This document shows, piece after piece, positions 22,536-33,854 of a stretch of DNA of 64,000 nucleotides. The position numbers and the translations under genes are program-made. The notes under the pieces are model-generated. The model was not told the origin of the DNA. It worked only from the letters and a program-made list of their open reading frames with translations, and did not search any database. Within the stretch, counting starts at the first letter, position 1. Each line of letters opens with the position of its first letter. Origin of the DNA: Hofstenia miamia (Eukaryota; Xenacoelomorpha; Acoela); the NCBI GenBank assembly GCA_004352715.1, contig SCFE01000019.1, positions 1,583,620-1,647,619 of the forward strand, read 5' to 3'.

Positions 22536-23830
22536 TCAGACAACAGACTGAACAGTAGGTAAACCATGATCCGGTCTGAACCCTATGAGTGTACACCCAA
22601 GGCTGGTTTAGTAATGAATTCGGCGTGACCCCTGTCACATAAGCGCTGAGATGTGGTAAGTCTGATCAACAAAGTGAAGCCAAAGGCTGAACTTCAGGGG
22701 AGAAGTTTGCGCCTCCCCCGCTTTCACCAAACAAGGCTAGTAACTTAATGAGCGCATGCTACAACTTATAAACGCACTGTGACCCAACAAATCTGCAACA
22801 CATAAGTCACACCGAACTCTGACTCTTGGGATATCTCCTATGCCTGAAAAAATAGTTATCGTTAGCATATCTGCTCCATGAGACACACTCATATCGGACA
22901 CCAGTAGAAGTCTTACTCCACTGTGTCGCCATCTGTCCTCAAGAAACTATACAGACAGGCATTCACAACAGTTACCGTCCCCACATGCTCAAATTTAACA
23001 TGGATACACTTCGTTTTACACTGTCTTTTAACATTCTCCGTAGGTACGACCATCCGAATAGTGACGCGCCCATCAAGAATTGGTTTCTGCGGTGCTTGAC
23101 TCTCACCTGTTCACACGCTGGTTAGCATTATCCAGGAACCCCCGCGAAAAGGCCTTTTGCTAGGACGATTCAGACACGCTGCTCCTTGTCTTCCAGACCT
23201 GTGATAATCGGGGTTACTGTGCCAGTCGACAGAATGAACAGTGGGTGATACGGCAATCTGGTTCTAGACCATACTCCTAGAAGTGTACCCACTAAGGCCG
23301 GTTTACAATTGCTAAAAATATTTTTATGCCCTGTATTAAGATAGCACGCGAAATCAGTTTTCGTACGCCATCGCACGACAGAAATATTTCGTGTAATGCG
23401 TATTTTATTGTTCATAAGAAAGAGAGTTATCCCTGACATGACTGCCACATGAGACGCACTCATACGGGGAACGAGCAAGGAGTCTTCCTATCAGTTTCCA
23501 CTAAAACCAAACAGACAGGCTTCACGATCGTCACCGCCCCTAATATCCAAAGTACACATGGAGCACCTTCTTCTACCCTGTTGTTCAATGAAGTACCCCG
23601 CAAAGATTGGCGTTGCACAGGAACCGCCTTGTGGCGGCCGCTTCCAAGGATGGCTTAGGTTCATTGCCCTTTGGGGTTTCACTTGTGATAATAATGTTTT
23701 GTCCACCGGTTACTAGGATTCCATTTAATCTTCTTTCTCTTGTTGATATTAAATTGCATGTAGGCAATCCTTTTGTAAAGTACTATGAAAACCGCCGTTT
23801 TTGCAAAACATCTTATATTTGAATTATTAT
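22536..23830. repeat. Diverged tandem duplication, unit about 680 bp, GC-richer than flanks
   Basis: Unit 1 starts near 22536 and unit 2 near 23217. Both open with CAGACTGAACAG/CAGAATGAACAG, followed after about 40 bases by GAGTGTACACCCAAGGCTGG or GAAGTGTACCCACTAAGGCC. Further in they share CATGAGACACACTCAT versus CATGAGACGCACTCAT. They also share a paired stretch around ACAGACAGGC followed by CACCG or TACCG. The units have diverged by substitutions and indels. No conserved frame spans both. It could be a decayed satellite or a duplicated non-coding element. Confidence 0.6.
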
Positions 23831-23831
23831 A

Positions 23832-24336
23832 CAGGCTGTCCCAGAAACAACTGAAAGCTTCAAAATCTAACTTAGCATTGTATTATGATAATAGGATTTG
23901 AGCATTGAAAATTTCTGTCAATAGAAGTATCAGAATTACGAAAAAGATATATTTTCCAACAAAATCCTTTACATATTTATTCAAAATTTCATTATTAAAT
24001 CCTATTTTCTATGTGATCGACTCACTCTCAGCACAAAGTCGCAGTCGCAGGGAATGATGGGTATTGTTTCTTTTATGAGAATCATTATTTATCTCTGTAA
24101 AACCGATCAGATGGTTCTCTCAAAACACGAGATGTCCAATAAAAACTTGTCTTTACCAAAATTTAGTATACTTTGATAGAAGGTAAATACGTTTTACGTT
24201 TGATTTTTTAGTGTACCAAGCAATGAATAAACTTAAAATTTAATCGGTTAACTCATATGAATGTATGATTGATAAGTCATTGGGATAGGTGTTTAAAGGA
24301 AGACTTAATGAGTTGAGTTGTTTCTGTGATACTCTG
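23832..24336. mobile_element. Mariner-type MITE (505 bp)
   Basis: The left end CAGGCTGTCCCAGAAACAAC and the right end, read inverted, CAGAGTATCACAGAAACAAC share 16 of 20 bases and are flanked by TA on both sides. No transposase frame is present inside. TA duplication and CAG-type ends fit Tc1/mariner non-autonomous elements. Confidence 0.7.
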
Positions 24337-24596
24337 TATATTAATATTTAACTTAGCATTTTCATTCACATCATAGCTTCCGCACAGAAAATTTTAAATG
24401 ATACTTCAGAACTATTTCTATGTTGCAGCATGGTACTCCTCAGTGATCTTGGAACATCATATGTCCATGATTTAGCTGTTCTTAACTTATTGTACTTAGC
24501 TTAAATGTTAATAATAATGCAATGATTGCGCATATTGTTTGTGTTAAAGCTAATTTTCGTTACTCTGTATGCAATGTCGAAGTTAATATATCCTAG

Positions 24597-24958
24597 TGGG
24601 CATCAAAAACCATTTGAAGCAGAACTAAGTCAAAGTCGGACAATGAAAGGTGTCCGAGAAATGTGTACAGTGTTTTCCCCAATTTCGTCTACTGATGATG
24701 TCGATAGTGCCGTTTCTATTGAAAGTAGAGGTATTGGAACTGAAATTTGCATTTCCGATACTGTAGCAAATAATGATGCTTTACAATCAGTTACAATTAC
24801 TGAAGCTGAAATTCAACAGGCGAAGGTTGGATTTATGACTATAACGTTGACTATTATTTTTGTTTATTATTAAATTGCAGATTGTCGTTGTTGAACATTT
24901 CTCAACATTAGAACGTATTCCAGATCGTGTGGAACTTTGTGAAATGAAGTGTATATAG
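24597..24958 (+). CDS. Unidentified gene, two exons joined by a 55-bp GT-AG intron (partial)
   Basis: Exon 1 (24597-24825) follows the acceptor-like TATATCCTAG and reads HQKPFEAELSQSRTMKG through SVTITEAEIQQAK. The intron 24826-24880 begins GTTGGA and ends AAATTGCAG. Exon 2 (24881-24955) continues in the same phase (0) as IVVVEHFSTLERIPDRVEL and ends with a TAG at 24956-24958; alternatively a GT donor at 24949 would continue the gene. Codon composition across the join is clearly protein-like. Upstream exons are not found. I recognise no domain; the protein is hydrophilic with a Ser/Asp-rich middle. It could be a host gene fragment, or part of a transposon gene, as no mobile-element motif settles the matter. 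Confidence 0.4.
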
Positions 24959-25976
24959 ATATGTATACGCTTCTACGAAGGAGAGACCAAAAAACTACAC
25001 AAACATGGTGGAATAAGCCCTACTTTTTACTATTATATATTCATAGATCCGAGAACTCATGCCCGCTTTCCATTGTTGAAGACCACTTCAATATTTGATC
25101 TGACTTCGACTTGCAGTGGAAACTTGAAGATATTTGAAATCCGTAATTAGCAACTAGTGAGTTAACAAAGGAACTACCACAACTGTTAAATTGAAACTAA
25201 AATATAACTCAAATCATCCAATGCAGTTAATAACTTCAGTAACTGCAATGTCATCATAACTGGCAACGTCACAGATTTTCAAGAAAGTGAGTGAATAGTC
25301 TACAAATGTATATAATCGTACAGAAGATAAAAACTTTGCATGATCTAGTTTGTATTGAAGTAATGTCATCTCAACTTCTACAAAAATCTGATATGTAAAC
25401 ACCAGCCTACCATTTGCCAAAACAATTTACATAATTAGTTTCTTCATTTAATCAAGTCAGTAAATGAAGCGACATTATTCTCTCAACTAAACCAAATTAA
25501 GCCATTCATGTTCAACCCACTCCAAATTATATTTTTTTCTGAGGCCTAAATAGATGGCCAAATAAATGTAAAAAAATACGCAATATTTGTCGTAAGCTCA
25601 AGGCACAGTCACAATTGGCAATTGTGCGGTGGCCAATCAGAGCCTACAGTCTTTAATTAGGCCTCACAAAATTACCGAAAAAAATCAAGCCACTATTATA
25701 ATTTAAATAGATAAAGTTACACATTTTAGGATTTCTAAATAACTAAAGGCGATTATTGACATTGGTAGTGATGGCCTCAAATTTAGTTCTTACAGGTTAT
25801 CAGATCTTGAATTATAGAATTAATTAAAACCTGAAACCAAAATTTGAAACTTATTGAGAAAGTTGATTTATAGTCAACATTTATTTAAATAACCATCATG
25901 TATAATTAATTTATTCTATCTGTAGACTTTAATGTGGGTGACTATGCAATTGATATCTTAAATTATAACGCTTAAG

Positions 25977-26041
25977 CAATGAGAATAAAATAATTCCTAC
26001 ATTTACAAATTGTAGATGTAGGAATTATTTTATTCTCATTG
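25977..26041. other. Perfect 26-bp inverted repeat with 13-base loop
   Basis: The left arm 25977-26002 (CAATGAGAATAAAATAATTC...) is the exact reverse complement of 26016-26041, with the loop TTACAAATTGTAG. Transcribed, it would fold into a fully paired 26-bp hairpin. It could be a microRNA-like precursor, a snap-back repair product or a cloning/sequencing fold-back. Nothing downstream suggests a terminator. Confidence 0.8.
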
Positions 26042-27399
26042 TAGACTACAATAAAATTCACTAAGAACAGTAGAAGTCGCTTTAGTTTTATTATTGATAT
26101 GCGGGTAGGGGTACTATCCGCAGGTACTGGGTTTCACCTCATAATGTGTATCTTAACCATAAACAACCCAGAACTTTCTTACAATTTATGATGATCACTA
26201 TAAAAATTTTTAAGCACTCATATCATAACTCATTAAATAATAAAGATATCTCAAATCTGGAAGCACCACTGGATAGGGAATCGTTTCTTCTTTCAATTTC
26301 ACCTTAAATCACACCCGATCACTTGGGGAATCTATTTACAGAAAACAAATTAGTTGATGCTAGTTCATTCTAACATGTGTTTTAGAACTCTTTATCATAT
26401 GAACACTATAATGGCAAGAATTTGAAAGATTTTTCAAAAATCGGATATTCCAGTGAAAAAGTCAATATTTTACGCACTTCAAACGCAAGATTAAATCTCC
26501 ATCACAAATGCGTAGCATAAGAGGGAAGCCCACTTACCGAGTATTTCCAAATTTCCAAGTAGGCTTGGAGAAAATTTTTGATAATATGGACAAAACCGGT
26601 TGTATCTTCATTGGTGCAATGGATAGCCTTGGGATCAATAACAATTTTAAATGCAATGCTAAAAAATATTTACATAGAAGTATAGTGAATTTGTGTTCAA
26701 AATTTTGAACATTTCTAATTGTTTAATAAAAGCAAAGAAAATTATATTCTTGGCTACGGGTAAAAAGCTTCTGGTAGAGTTGGTTACGAATAATAAACTA
26801 CCTTGTATATAGCGGGTGCGGCATTAAGGAAGCCCTACCCACCCATCACTGACAGAGTTACACATCAGCCGGCCGTTCGGCTACAGGCCGTATTTTTGCA
26901 GGCATTACCACCCGAAATAAAAACAATTAAGGTATTAACACTTTTATTGTTTTATGTTTCTCTCAATTACATATTAACCTTTTATACTAATGTAAATCCT
27001 GTAACTAATGTAGCTACTGTAAGTAACTTTAGTGTAAAAGTGAATCCAGTGAGGAAGAAATGTCCCTTCCTAGTTGCATGCAGTACTATACAAAATGCAT
27101 AGGGAAATAAGTCGTAGTAAGGAAACAACTACAAGAGTGACATCGGGTACCCTATAAACCTTTCCCGATTTCGGCTTTCGGGTCTGGTTCGGGTATCAAA
27201 TTATCAGTTGGTTTCGATTACAAAGATTAGGTCGAATATTACAAAAATATTGATCTTTATCACGGCTTGATTTGAGGAAAATTCAAGACGTTCCACCTAA
27301 GCAAATTCGTTTTTCTAGAATGGTATTATTCACAGTTAATATACTGTATTTATAAAGTTTTCGACAAATTGCTGATTGCTCCTAAAACCTTTTGTCCTT

Positions 27400-27558
27400 C
27401 TACTTGAACATGATGTTCCTGTTTGATCAATATGATCATTGATTTGGAAATAAATATAATATTTGCCATTAATGGGCCTAACGGGGAGCCCATTACCATG
27501 CCGTCTATTAAACGTGAAAAACGTATTCAAACAGGCCATTTCTAGTAGTTTTTCTAGT

Positions 27559-27560
<2 letters not shown>
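27400..27560 (-). pseudogene. Penelope-like element RT remnant (second copy)
   Basis: On the minus strand the peptide EMACLNTFFTFNR is followed after a frameshift by DGMVMGSPLGPLMANI. These are consecutive Penelope RT motifs (the phenylalanine-rich NxxFxFN strand and the D-G-x-x-M-G-S-P-L-G-P box). The YxDD box expected about 40 residues later is lost. It is a short, dead fragment distinct from the copy at 704-1640. Confidence 0.65.

Positions 27561-27569
<9 letters not shown>

Positions 27570-27598
<29 letters not shown>
27570..27598. repeat. TA microsatellite
   Basis: Uninterrupted TA run just upstream (minus-strand sense) of the Penelope remnant. Confidence 0.85.
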
Positions 27599-27912
27599 CT
27601 GATATTATCATTATTGAAGTCCTCATTGATTTAAAGGCTCTGGTTTTGTTTAATCAACACTTCAGCAGCAAAGATCAAGGTAATTTCATATTTATGGCTA
27701 CTTTGCGCTTCCGCTGATCAAGATACCTTATGAAGTCTTCGAAATGTTCATTGACGCTATAAACCTTTGAATTATAAAGTCTTTGAGATTCTGCTGTCAC
27801 ACAACTTATTTCTTCCACTTTAAGTGAAACACGTTGTAATTGGCTAAACTATCAAGTATTTTAGACATATCAGAGTAAAATATTCTGGCTAATATGTCAA
27901 ATAAAAAATTAT

Positions 27913-28870
27913 GTGCACAACTATAATGACTTAATGATATTTAAAATTTTAAAATATCAAAGGCTCCCTCATTCTATTCTTCTTGACAAGTTACGTTTAT
28001 TTGGTTTTGATGCTGATTTCATCGAATTTTTTAAGTCTTATCAAACTAACCATCTTCATGTTTCAAGACCAAGTCATCTATTTCTTCTTGCTGGTTGCGA
28101 CCTCAAGGTTCTGTGTTTGCTGTTGCTTTCTTCTTCTTGCCATTAACAATCTTCCTCAATTCGTTCGCAAATTGTCCTGCTTACTATATGTCAATGACAC
28201 TAAAAATTTTTACTTTGGCAGTTCTCTTGCCTCCAGAATGTCATCTGATTTGGTTTTCTTTTAACCATTTTCATTTTAGCTCTTCTCAGACATGCGACAT
28301 CACTTTTTCAGTGGCGGCCCAATATATCTACCTCTCCCAATGAAATTTTCTCCTCATCATACTCCTCTTGGAGTTAAACGTGCTGGCAACTTAAATTGGA
28401 TTGTACATGTGTCCTTGGGTCTCTGTAAAACTAATTCCGCACTCTTTGCCCTCTTTCAAAATGTTCTTTTCAATATCTCATCTGCTGTGAAACACTCGTT
28501 GTGCAATTCCATTCATTGTGTTATTCTTCTCTATGCTTCTGTCTGTCGGTGGCCGTCTTGTTCCTTGTTGCACTCCATCGCACATTTCCAGAAACATGCT
28601 TTCAAGTGGATTTCTCCCTTATCTTACAAAGATGCTCTGCTTAAATTCTCCACTTTCCCGCTGTCATTTCACTTTCATGCCTGTGATCTCCTCCTGTTCT
28701 ATCGTATACTGACTTGCAATCTGGACCTTGGTCCATTTGATTTTATGCAAGTATTATGGCAGATGTTCGGGAGAAAATATTTATAGACAAGACTATTATT
28801 CAACCTTGTTCCATCTTATGTTCTCCACTGAATTACCTCCCTATTCCTATTGCACAATGTAATTTTTTGA
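27913..28870 (+). pseudogene. LINE reverse transcriptase fragment D
   Basis: The plus strand gives HSILLDKLRLFGFDADFIEF near 27980-28040, a split GVPQGSVFGPLLF-like block near 28095-28140, then INNLPQFVRKLSCLLY and VNDTK around 28150-28205, where the catalytic Y-x-D-D has become Y-V-N-D. Further on, after a frame change, ILLYASVCRWPS and HFQKHAFKWI (about 28515-28620) match the RT thumb/connection region, and KDALLKFSTFPL and the following residues the C-terminus. The family is a non-LTR element different from fragments A and C. Frameshifts, the mutated active site and missing 5' half make it dead. Confidence 0.7.
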
Positions 28871-28978
28871 AAGAATTGAAATTCTTGGCCTCTGGAAATG
28901 AATGAAGCTACATACAAGGCAACTTCAGGTCTCATATAAATATATATATATATATATATAGTGAGAAGAGGAATTTTG

Positions 28979-29142
28979 TTGGGCCGTAAAGAATTGTATT
29001 CCTTGAAAACATCGATGGTTTTGTTACATATTCCTCTAAAGTTTTCTGACATTCCTATTCGGCAGGAACCGCACAACGCACATCGGAGACGGTCGTAGTT
29101 CCTATAAATCCCGTTCATCAGGTAATATCCGCATTTATTTTG
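28979..29142 (-). pseudogene. Unidentified cysteine-containing coding fragment
   Basis: On the minus strand an open stretch reads KCGYYLMNGIYRNYDRLRC, then ALCGSCRIGMSENFRGIC and KTIDVFKEYNSLRPNKIPLL before running into a TA microsatellite. The C-x2-C-x2-C cluster suggests metal binding. Codon character is clearly protein-like. I suspect an exon or relic of a DNA-transposon or zinc-finger gene, but I cannot name the family. It is cut on the 3' side by the repeat at 28938-28959. Confidence 0.4.
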
Positions 29143-30138
29143 TCTTCTTCATGCAAAGCAAGCAAACACGTTTCTCAGCCTTTTCATTAAACAATGATTC
29201 ACAAATTGTAGATAATCAATATGCATCATTTGAAGCTAACAGCAATCCTTATTTATGTTGGGATATCTATGCCTCTGAAATCACATGGCTGAATTTTGAA
29301 GTTGCAAGATGAATACCCCGTTTGCTTGACGAAGAGAGCAGAGCTGATATTGCAATTTGTAGAGAAAGTATGCAAACTGGATGAACTTGTATTGCAAAGA
29401 TAATAAAGCAGAAAATTAAATCGTACATAAAAAAATGTTCAATCAAATACGACATGAGGAGTTAAAAAAAATTGAAAAGGTTAATTTTCATGCTCTGTGT
29501 TATCAGCGATTTAAAATAATTCGTTTTGACTCGGGTTCCTGAAACCCGCCATTTTGAATGTTTCAAACTTTGAAAAAATAAACGACTAGTTCGGCATTAT
29601 ATTTTTGGGCAAAAATTACATACATAGCTTTGCGAAAATCATTTAAAATAAACAATTTCGAAAAAAGGAAGCGACAGAAAAAAGGAAACACCGCCATTTT
29701 GATTTTTTCAATTTTGAAACATGCAAGCGAAAGCTTTTGTTTTGTGTCATAAAATACTTCTATAGATTCTCAGAACACATTTTTGAATGAATTTTAGATG
29801 GAGTCGTTGTTACGGCTAAAAGTTTTCTCAGACGCATCATGCTCCAACTGTCAGACAAACACTTAATGCCTTTTTCAAAAACCAGAAGCTTTGTTTTCAA
29901 ACCAAAAGTGCATTGTATCGTTATATTTGAAACCACTTGATCGCATTTTCTGCTTTTCATTTCACCATTTCCAAATTTGTTTACCCAATTTGGACATATA
30001 CGAGTTGTAACAATGTCATTAAGAAGTCTAAATTCACGAGAAAAAACAACAATTTCTTTCAGTAATTTATACGCTAATGTATTTTTTAATTGGTAATGAC
30101 CTATGAAGAAAGCCTATACATATATATATATATATATT

Positions 30139-30177
<39 letters not shown>

Positions 30178-30329
30178 CAGTACTTGCCAAAAGTTTGGGA
30201 ACACTTTCCAAATTTAGAAATTTTTGTATTTTACACTAAAAAACGCAATTAGAAACAATATAATAACACAATGTAGAAACAATATGATAACATTCTGTAG
30301 AAAGTAAATAGTTAATTCAGAAAAACTCA

Positions 30330-31336
30330 CTAATATTTTATATATCCGCCATTATTGGCCAAACACGCAGCAATGCAATTTGACATTGACTCGTTCAGCT
30401 TTCTACAAAAATCATCAGTAATCTCTGTGCAACATACCACTTTAATTTGCTCCTTCAGATCGTCGAGTGATGTGCATTTGCGCTTCCTCAGACAGTTTTT
30501 GATGTGATGCCAGCAATTTTCTATGATGTTGAGGTCTTGTGATGCAATCCACTGTTTCACAACTTTGGCGCTGTGGCAAGGAGCACCATCTTTTTGTAGT
30601 ACAGATGTTCCGCGAAGCTGCATAAACATGGGAAGATGTTCCGCGAAGCTGCATAAACATGGGAACTTTCTCCTGAATTATTTTGAGGTAGGCCTTGGCT
30701 GTGACTATCTCGTTGTGAGGAACAAATGCAGACAAGCCCGCCCATTTGCAGTCATAGCACCCCAAATCATCACAGAAGGCGCTGAGCGGGCAGTTTGTTG
30801 CGTGTAACGTGTGTTGAATCGTCGTCGTCGTCGAACGTGTGGCCGGTATGATGTAAACTGGCAAATCTAGGATTGGTCACTAAACATTATATGATGTCAC
30901 ATCTCAGGGGTGTAGTGTTGGTATTGCCTGCAGAAGCGCAACCGGTCTCGACTGTGTTCGAAGAAAGTCAGGGTTTGGCTGCCGGTTTGCACGATGGAAG
31001 GTCAACGGTAGTATTCAATCGACGCCTAATGGTGCGTGTTGATACATTCTGTACTACCGCACCTAGATTTGCTTTGACTTCAGAAGATGAAGAGAATGGT
31101 TGATTGACGACGTAACGGTGAATGAGACGGTCAGTCTGAGGGGTTGTCACTTTTGGTCTTCCAGACCGCTTGCGAGAGGAAAAATTTTGCAGTTGCTGAT
31201 AGCAAGTAACACTTCTGGATACCGAAAATACTGACACGCCCATTCTAACAGATATAGCGCGATAATTGTACCCCTCCTCGTACAAGATAGGAATTTGAGA
31301 ACGCTTTGTTGGCGAAATTTCATTACCACGGACCAT
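30330..31336 (-). pseudogene. Tc1-like transposase with internal deletion and 31-bp duplication
   Basis: The N-terminus (31336-30968) starts MVRGNEISPTKRSQI, has the paired-domain HTH (YRAISVRMGVSVFSVSR) and a GRPK linker, then TRTIRRRLN. After stops the core resumes with TRYTQQTARSAPSVMIWGA, and QKDGAPCHSAKVVKQW holds the second catalytic aspartate. The next block reads ASQDLNIIENCW. The roughly 8-10 residues that normally separate it (W-P-x-x-S-P) are deleted, so the final glutamate is no longer correctly spaced. A tandem 31-bp duplication (30604-30634 and 30635-30665) adds a frameshift upstream of QKDG. A residue-level DD34E family assignment is supported by the NIIENCW ending. Confidence 0.85.
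30604..30665. repeat. 31-bp perfect tandem duplication inside the Tc1 gene
   Basis: Two identical 31-base units beginning GATGTTCCGCGAAGCTGCAT lie head to tail. As 31 is not a multiple of three it shifts the reading frame of the transposase. Confidence 0.9.
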
Positions 31337-31953
31337 ATTTCAAACTATAATGATAGTGCTTTTTCAGTGAAAATGTATTGTGTGTAAATCTAGTTGTGTT
31401 AATTTGATTAACTAAATGAATCTGTTGTAAATTTTAAGAACAAATTGGGAATTCCAAGAATTTTACGAAGTTTCCAGGAAATGGCATAAAACATGCTTTA
31501 GACAGGTTCTGTTCCCAAAATTTTGGCCAGTACTGTATATATATATATATATACAAAGGTATTTTGAAATTTCTAAAAGGGCTCTAATCTAACCGTTCTT
31601 AGTCACTTATTCCTGACGGCAATCAATACTATTGTTACAAATTCTAACAAGGAAATTTTCAGCGAAATATTGAATCAAAATTGGGGTTAACAATCGAATG
31701 CACAGAGTGATTTCTTCAGATTTTTACTTTTTAAGGAACTGCTATACTAAGCCCTCTCTTTAACATTGCAGAGTGAAAAAGTTTTTAAATTAAAATAATA
31801 TTATTTGTCTTAAGAACATTTTATGGATGTCTAAGTTACAAACTTTATTAACAAATTTAAATAAAAACTAAAAATATTAGTATATCAAATCAGTATATCA
31901 ACTTTCTACAAACATGTTTATCAAAAGTCGTATTTGCTGCATAAAATGATTAT

Positions 31954-31999
<46 letters not shown>

Positions 32000-32966
32000 T
32001 TGGGATGGGTTGAACCCCGCAATAAAAATTTCGAAAAACATGCATGCATATAAATAGATGGAGTGAATATTTCAAATTAATGTGTGTAATGATTAGTGAT
32101 TGAAAGACATAATTAATTAATTTTCCCAGCAGAGTTACATAGTTTTTCGTTAAATTTTTAGATTTCAGTATAAAAAATTTCATTTTAATAGTATTTGTTG
32201 CAGTTTATAAGAGTTTCATTTCAAACGTATATGTATATATATATATATATATGGCTTGCTTTGCAATGGACATTGCTGACTCAACATTCGAAAACTTAAG
32301 AATAGCAAAACCTCTATGCTACCAAAAATTTTGGAGAAAAATAGTTATTCACGTAAAATCATTAAAAGTGCATTGATAAGGCAGTCAGCTCAACACCAGC
32401 TCACGAATAAGAACATGAAGGAAGAGATGTACAGAAACCTATTTATTGGAAACCACCATACATCGATTCTAACATTAAGAAACTTAAATTAAATATTTCG
32501 ACCATTAATAAAACACTTAAAAAATCAGTGATAAAACCAATATTGTACTTTTTAAAGACTCAACATATTAGCCCAAACATAAAATACCAAAAATGTCTAG
32601 TTTTTTCAATTGTATGTAAATATGATTATGAAAAATAAATATTCTTATATCGGAGAAACTAAGCGGCATTTTATAACAAGAATTAATGAACAACTTGCGG
32701 GAATTTATGCACATATACATCAACCAAGATCAGAAAATTTTAATATAATCATTACAATCTCTAATACTAAAATCGCGGAAGCAATAATTATTAACCATGT
32801 CGAAAAGTCAAAATTATAAACAGACAGAAGACTACTAGTTCTTTTCTACATTTATTTTAGAGCATCTATTAAATATCTGTAATATGAATTGTAGTTGATT
32901 GTAAATTAATAAATTCCCACAAAATTTGTATATCTGGTTAAATATGAAGCTCAGCAATATAGTTTC

Positions 32967-33008
<42 letters not shown>
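31954..33008. repeat. Series of TA microsatellites
   Basis: TA runs lie at about 31950-31996, 32227-32252 and 32969-33008. They bracket the Penelope endonuclease fragment. Confidence 0.8.
32280..32890 (+). pseudogene. Penelope-like element GIY-YIG endonuclease remnant (third copy)
   Basis: The plus-strand reading includes KYSYIGETKRHFITRINEQL near 32640-32695, corresponding to the YIG strand and catalytic arginine (R-x-x-x-R-x-x-E-H) of the GIY-YIG nuclease that Penelope elements carry after the RT. Further on AEAIIINHVEKSKL with a conserved glutamate near 32775-32810 fits the family's downstream E-x-x-x-I motif. Upstream a degenerate PPYIDSNIKKLKLNI-like linker is visible from 32450. Stops and frameshifts occur throughout. 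No adjoining RT remains. Confidence 0.65.
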
Positions 33009-33012
<4 letters not shown>

Positions 33013-33854
33013 CAATTTTTTTTGAACATGCGGCTCACAAATTAACTGAATTATATCGTTTATTTAACTGAATGGAGTTCATATGGTATTTATATTTTAT
33101 AAATACATATATTTTACATGTATTTGGAAATGTATGTTTGAAAAGTGATCGCATAATTGTTAACTGTGAATAAGGTAATGTTATAGTGATGCTTATAGAA
33201 GTGAAAATTTTTATTAATAGAAATAAATTAACTTTTCAGCAACTAGTAAAGGAACTGTCACAAGACCTAGTAGCAATATCCTTAGGGATATCAATTCTTA
33301 TGCACTTCATTACTTATACACTGAGAATTGAATAAATAGAATTTAAGTGAACTATCTTATTAAAGAGTAGAGAGAATCTCTACAAAACAAAGTTTCATAC
33401 GATAATTTCATAATTTCACTATTATTAAGAAAGTCATTTTAAAGAATTACTGGCAAACGTAAGAATGAACAATTAAGAATAGTTGTGGTATACTACTTCT
33501 AAAGCGATGTTGCAGTGATTTAAACCGCTAATTGAACGATACATAACTAATTTGACGATTTTTATCTTTAAAAATCATTAGTTGGGTTTTCACGATTGAA
33601 ACTGAATTAAAAAATTGCAACATTGCTATATGAGATCTCGATACTGTTCTTAACTAGCTCAGATTTAAGAAAAGATAGTTGCACCTTTTTAAAATTTATA
33701 ATTAATTATTTCAAGAACGTTTTCTTCCATCTTATTTTTTGGGAATTTAAAAGTATGTATAGTCTATATTAATCCTAAAAATTGAAAATTTGCAGCTTCT
33801 GTTGTTTTTTTATAATTGGCTGTAAGATTTCAAAGCAAGACGTTATCCAATATA

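Larger units (their letters stand above)
30178..31535 (-). mobile_element. Tc1-like transposon, complete ends but dead
   Basis: The left end CAGTACTTGCCAAAAGTTTG and the right end, read inverted, CAGTACTGGCCAAAATTTTG are inverted repeats flanked by TA (30176-30177 and 31536-31537). The element is 1,358 bp and sits between TA-repeat tracts. Its single transposase gene runs on the minus strand from about 31336 to 30330 but is broken. It can at most be mobilised in trans. Confidence 0.9.

Noticed and set aside
22040-23812. Possible inverted ends (ACAAAAACGGCG at 22050, inverse near 23790) around the tandem dimer
   Set aside because: Only about 16 of 22 bases match and no target duplication fits; may be chance.
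26803-27102. 99-codon plus-strand frame, partly hydrophobic
   Set aside because: No motif, no plausible start or splice sites; starts in a low-information region.
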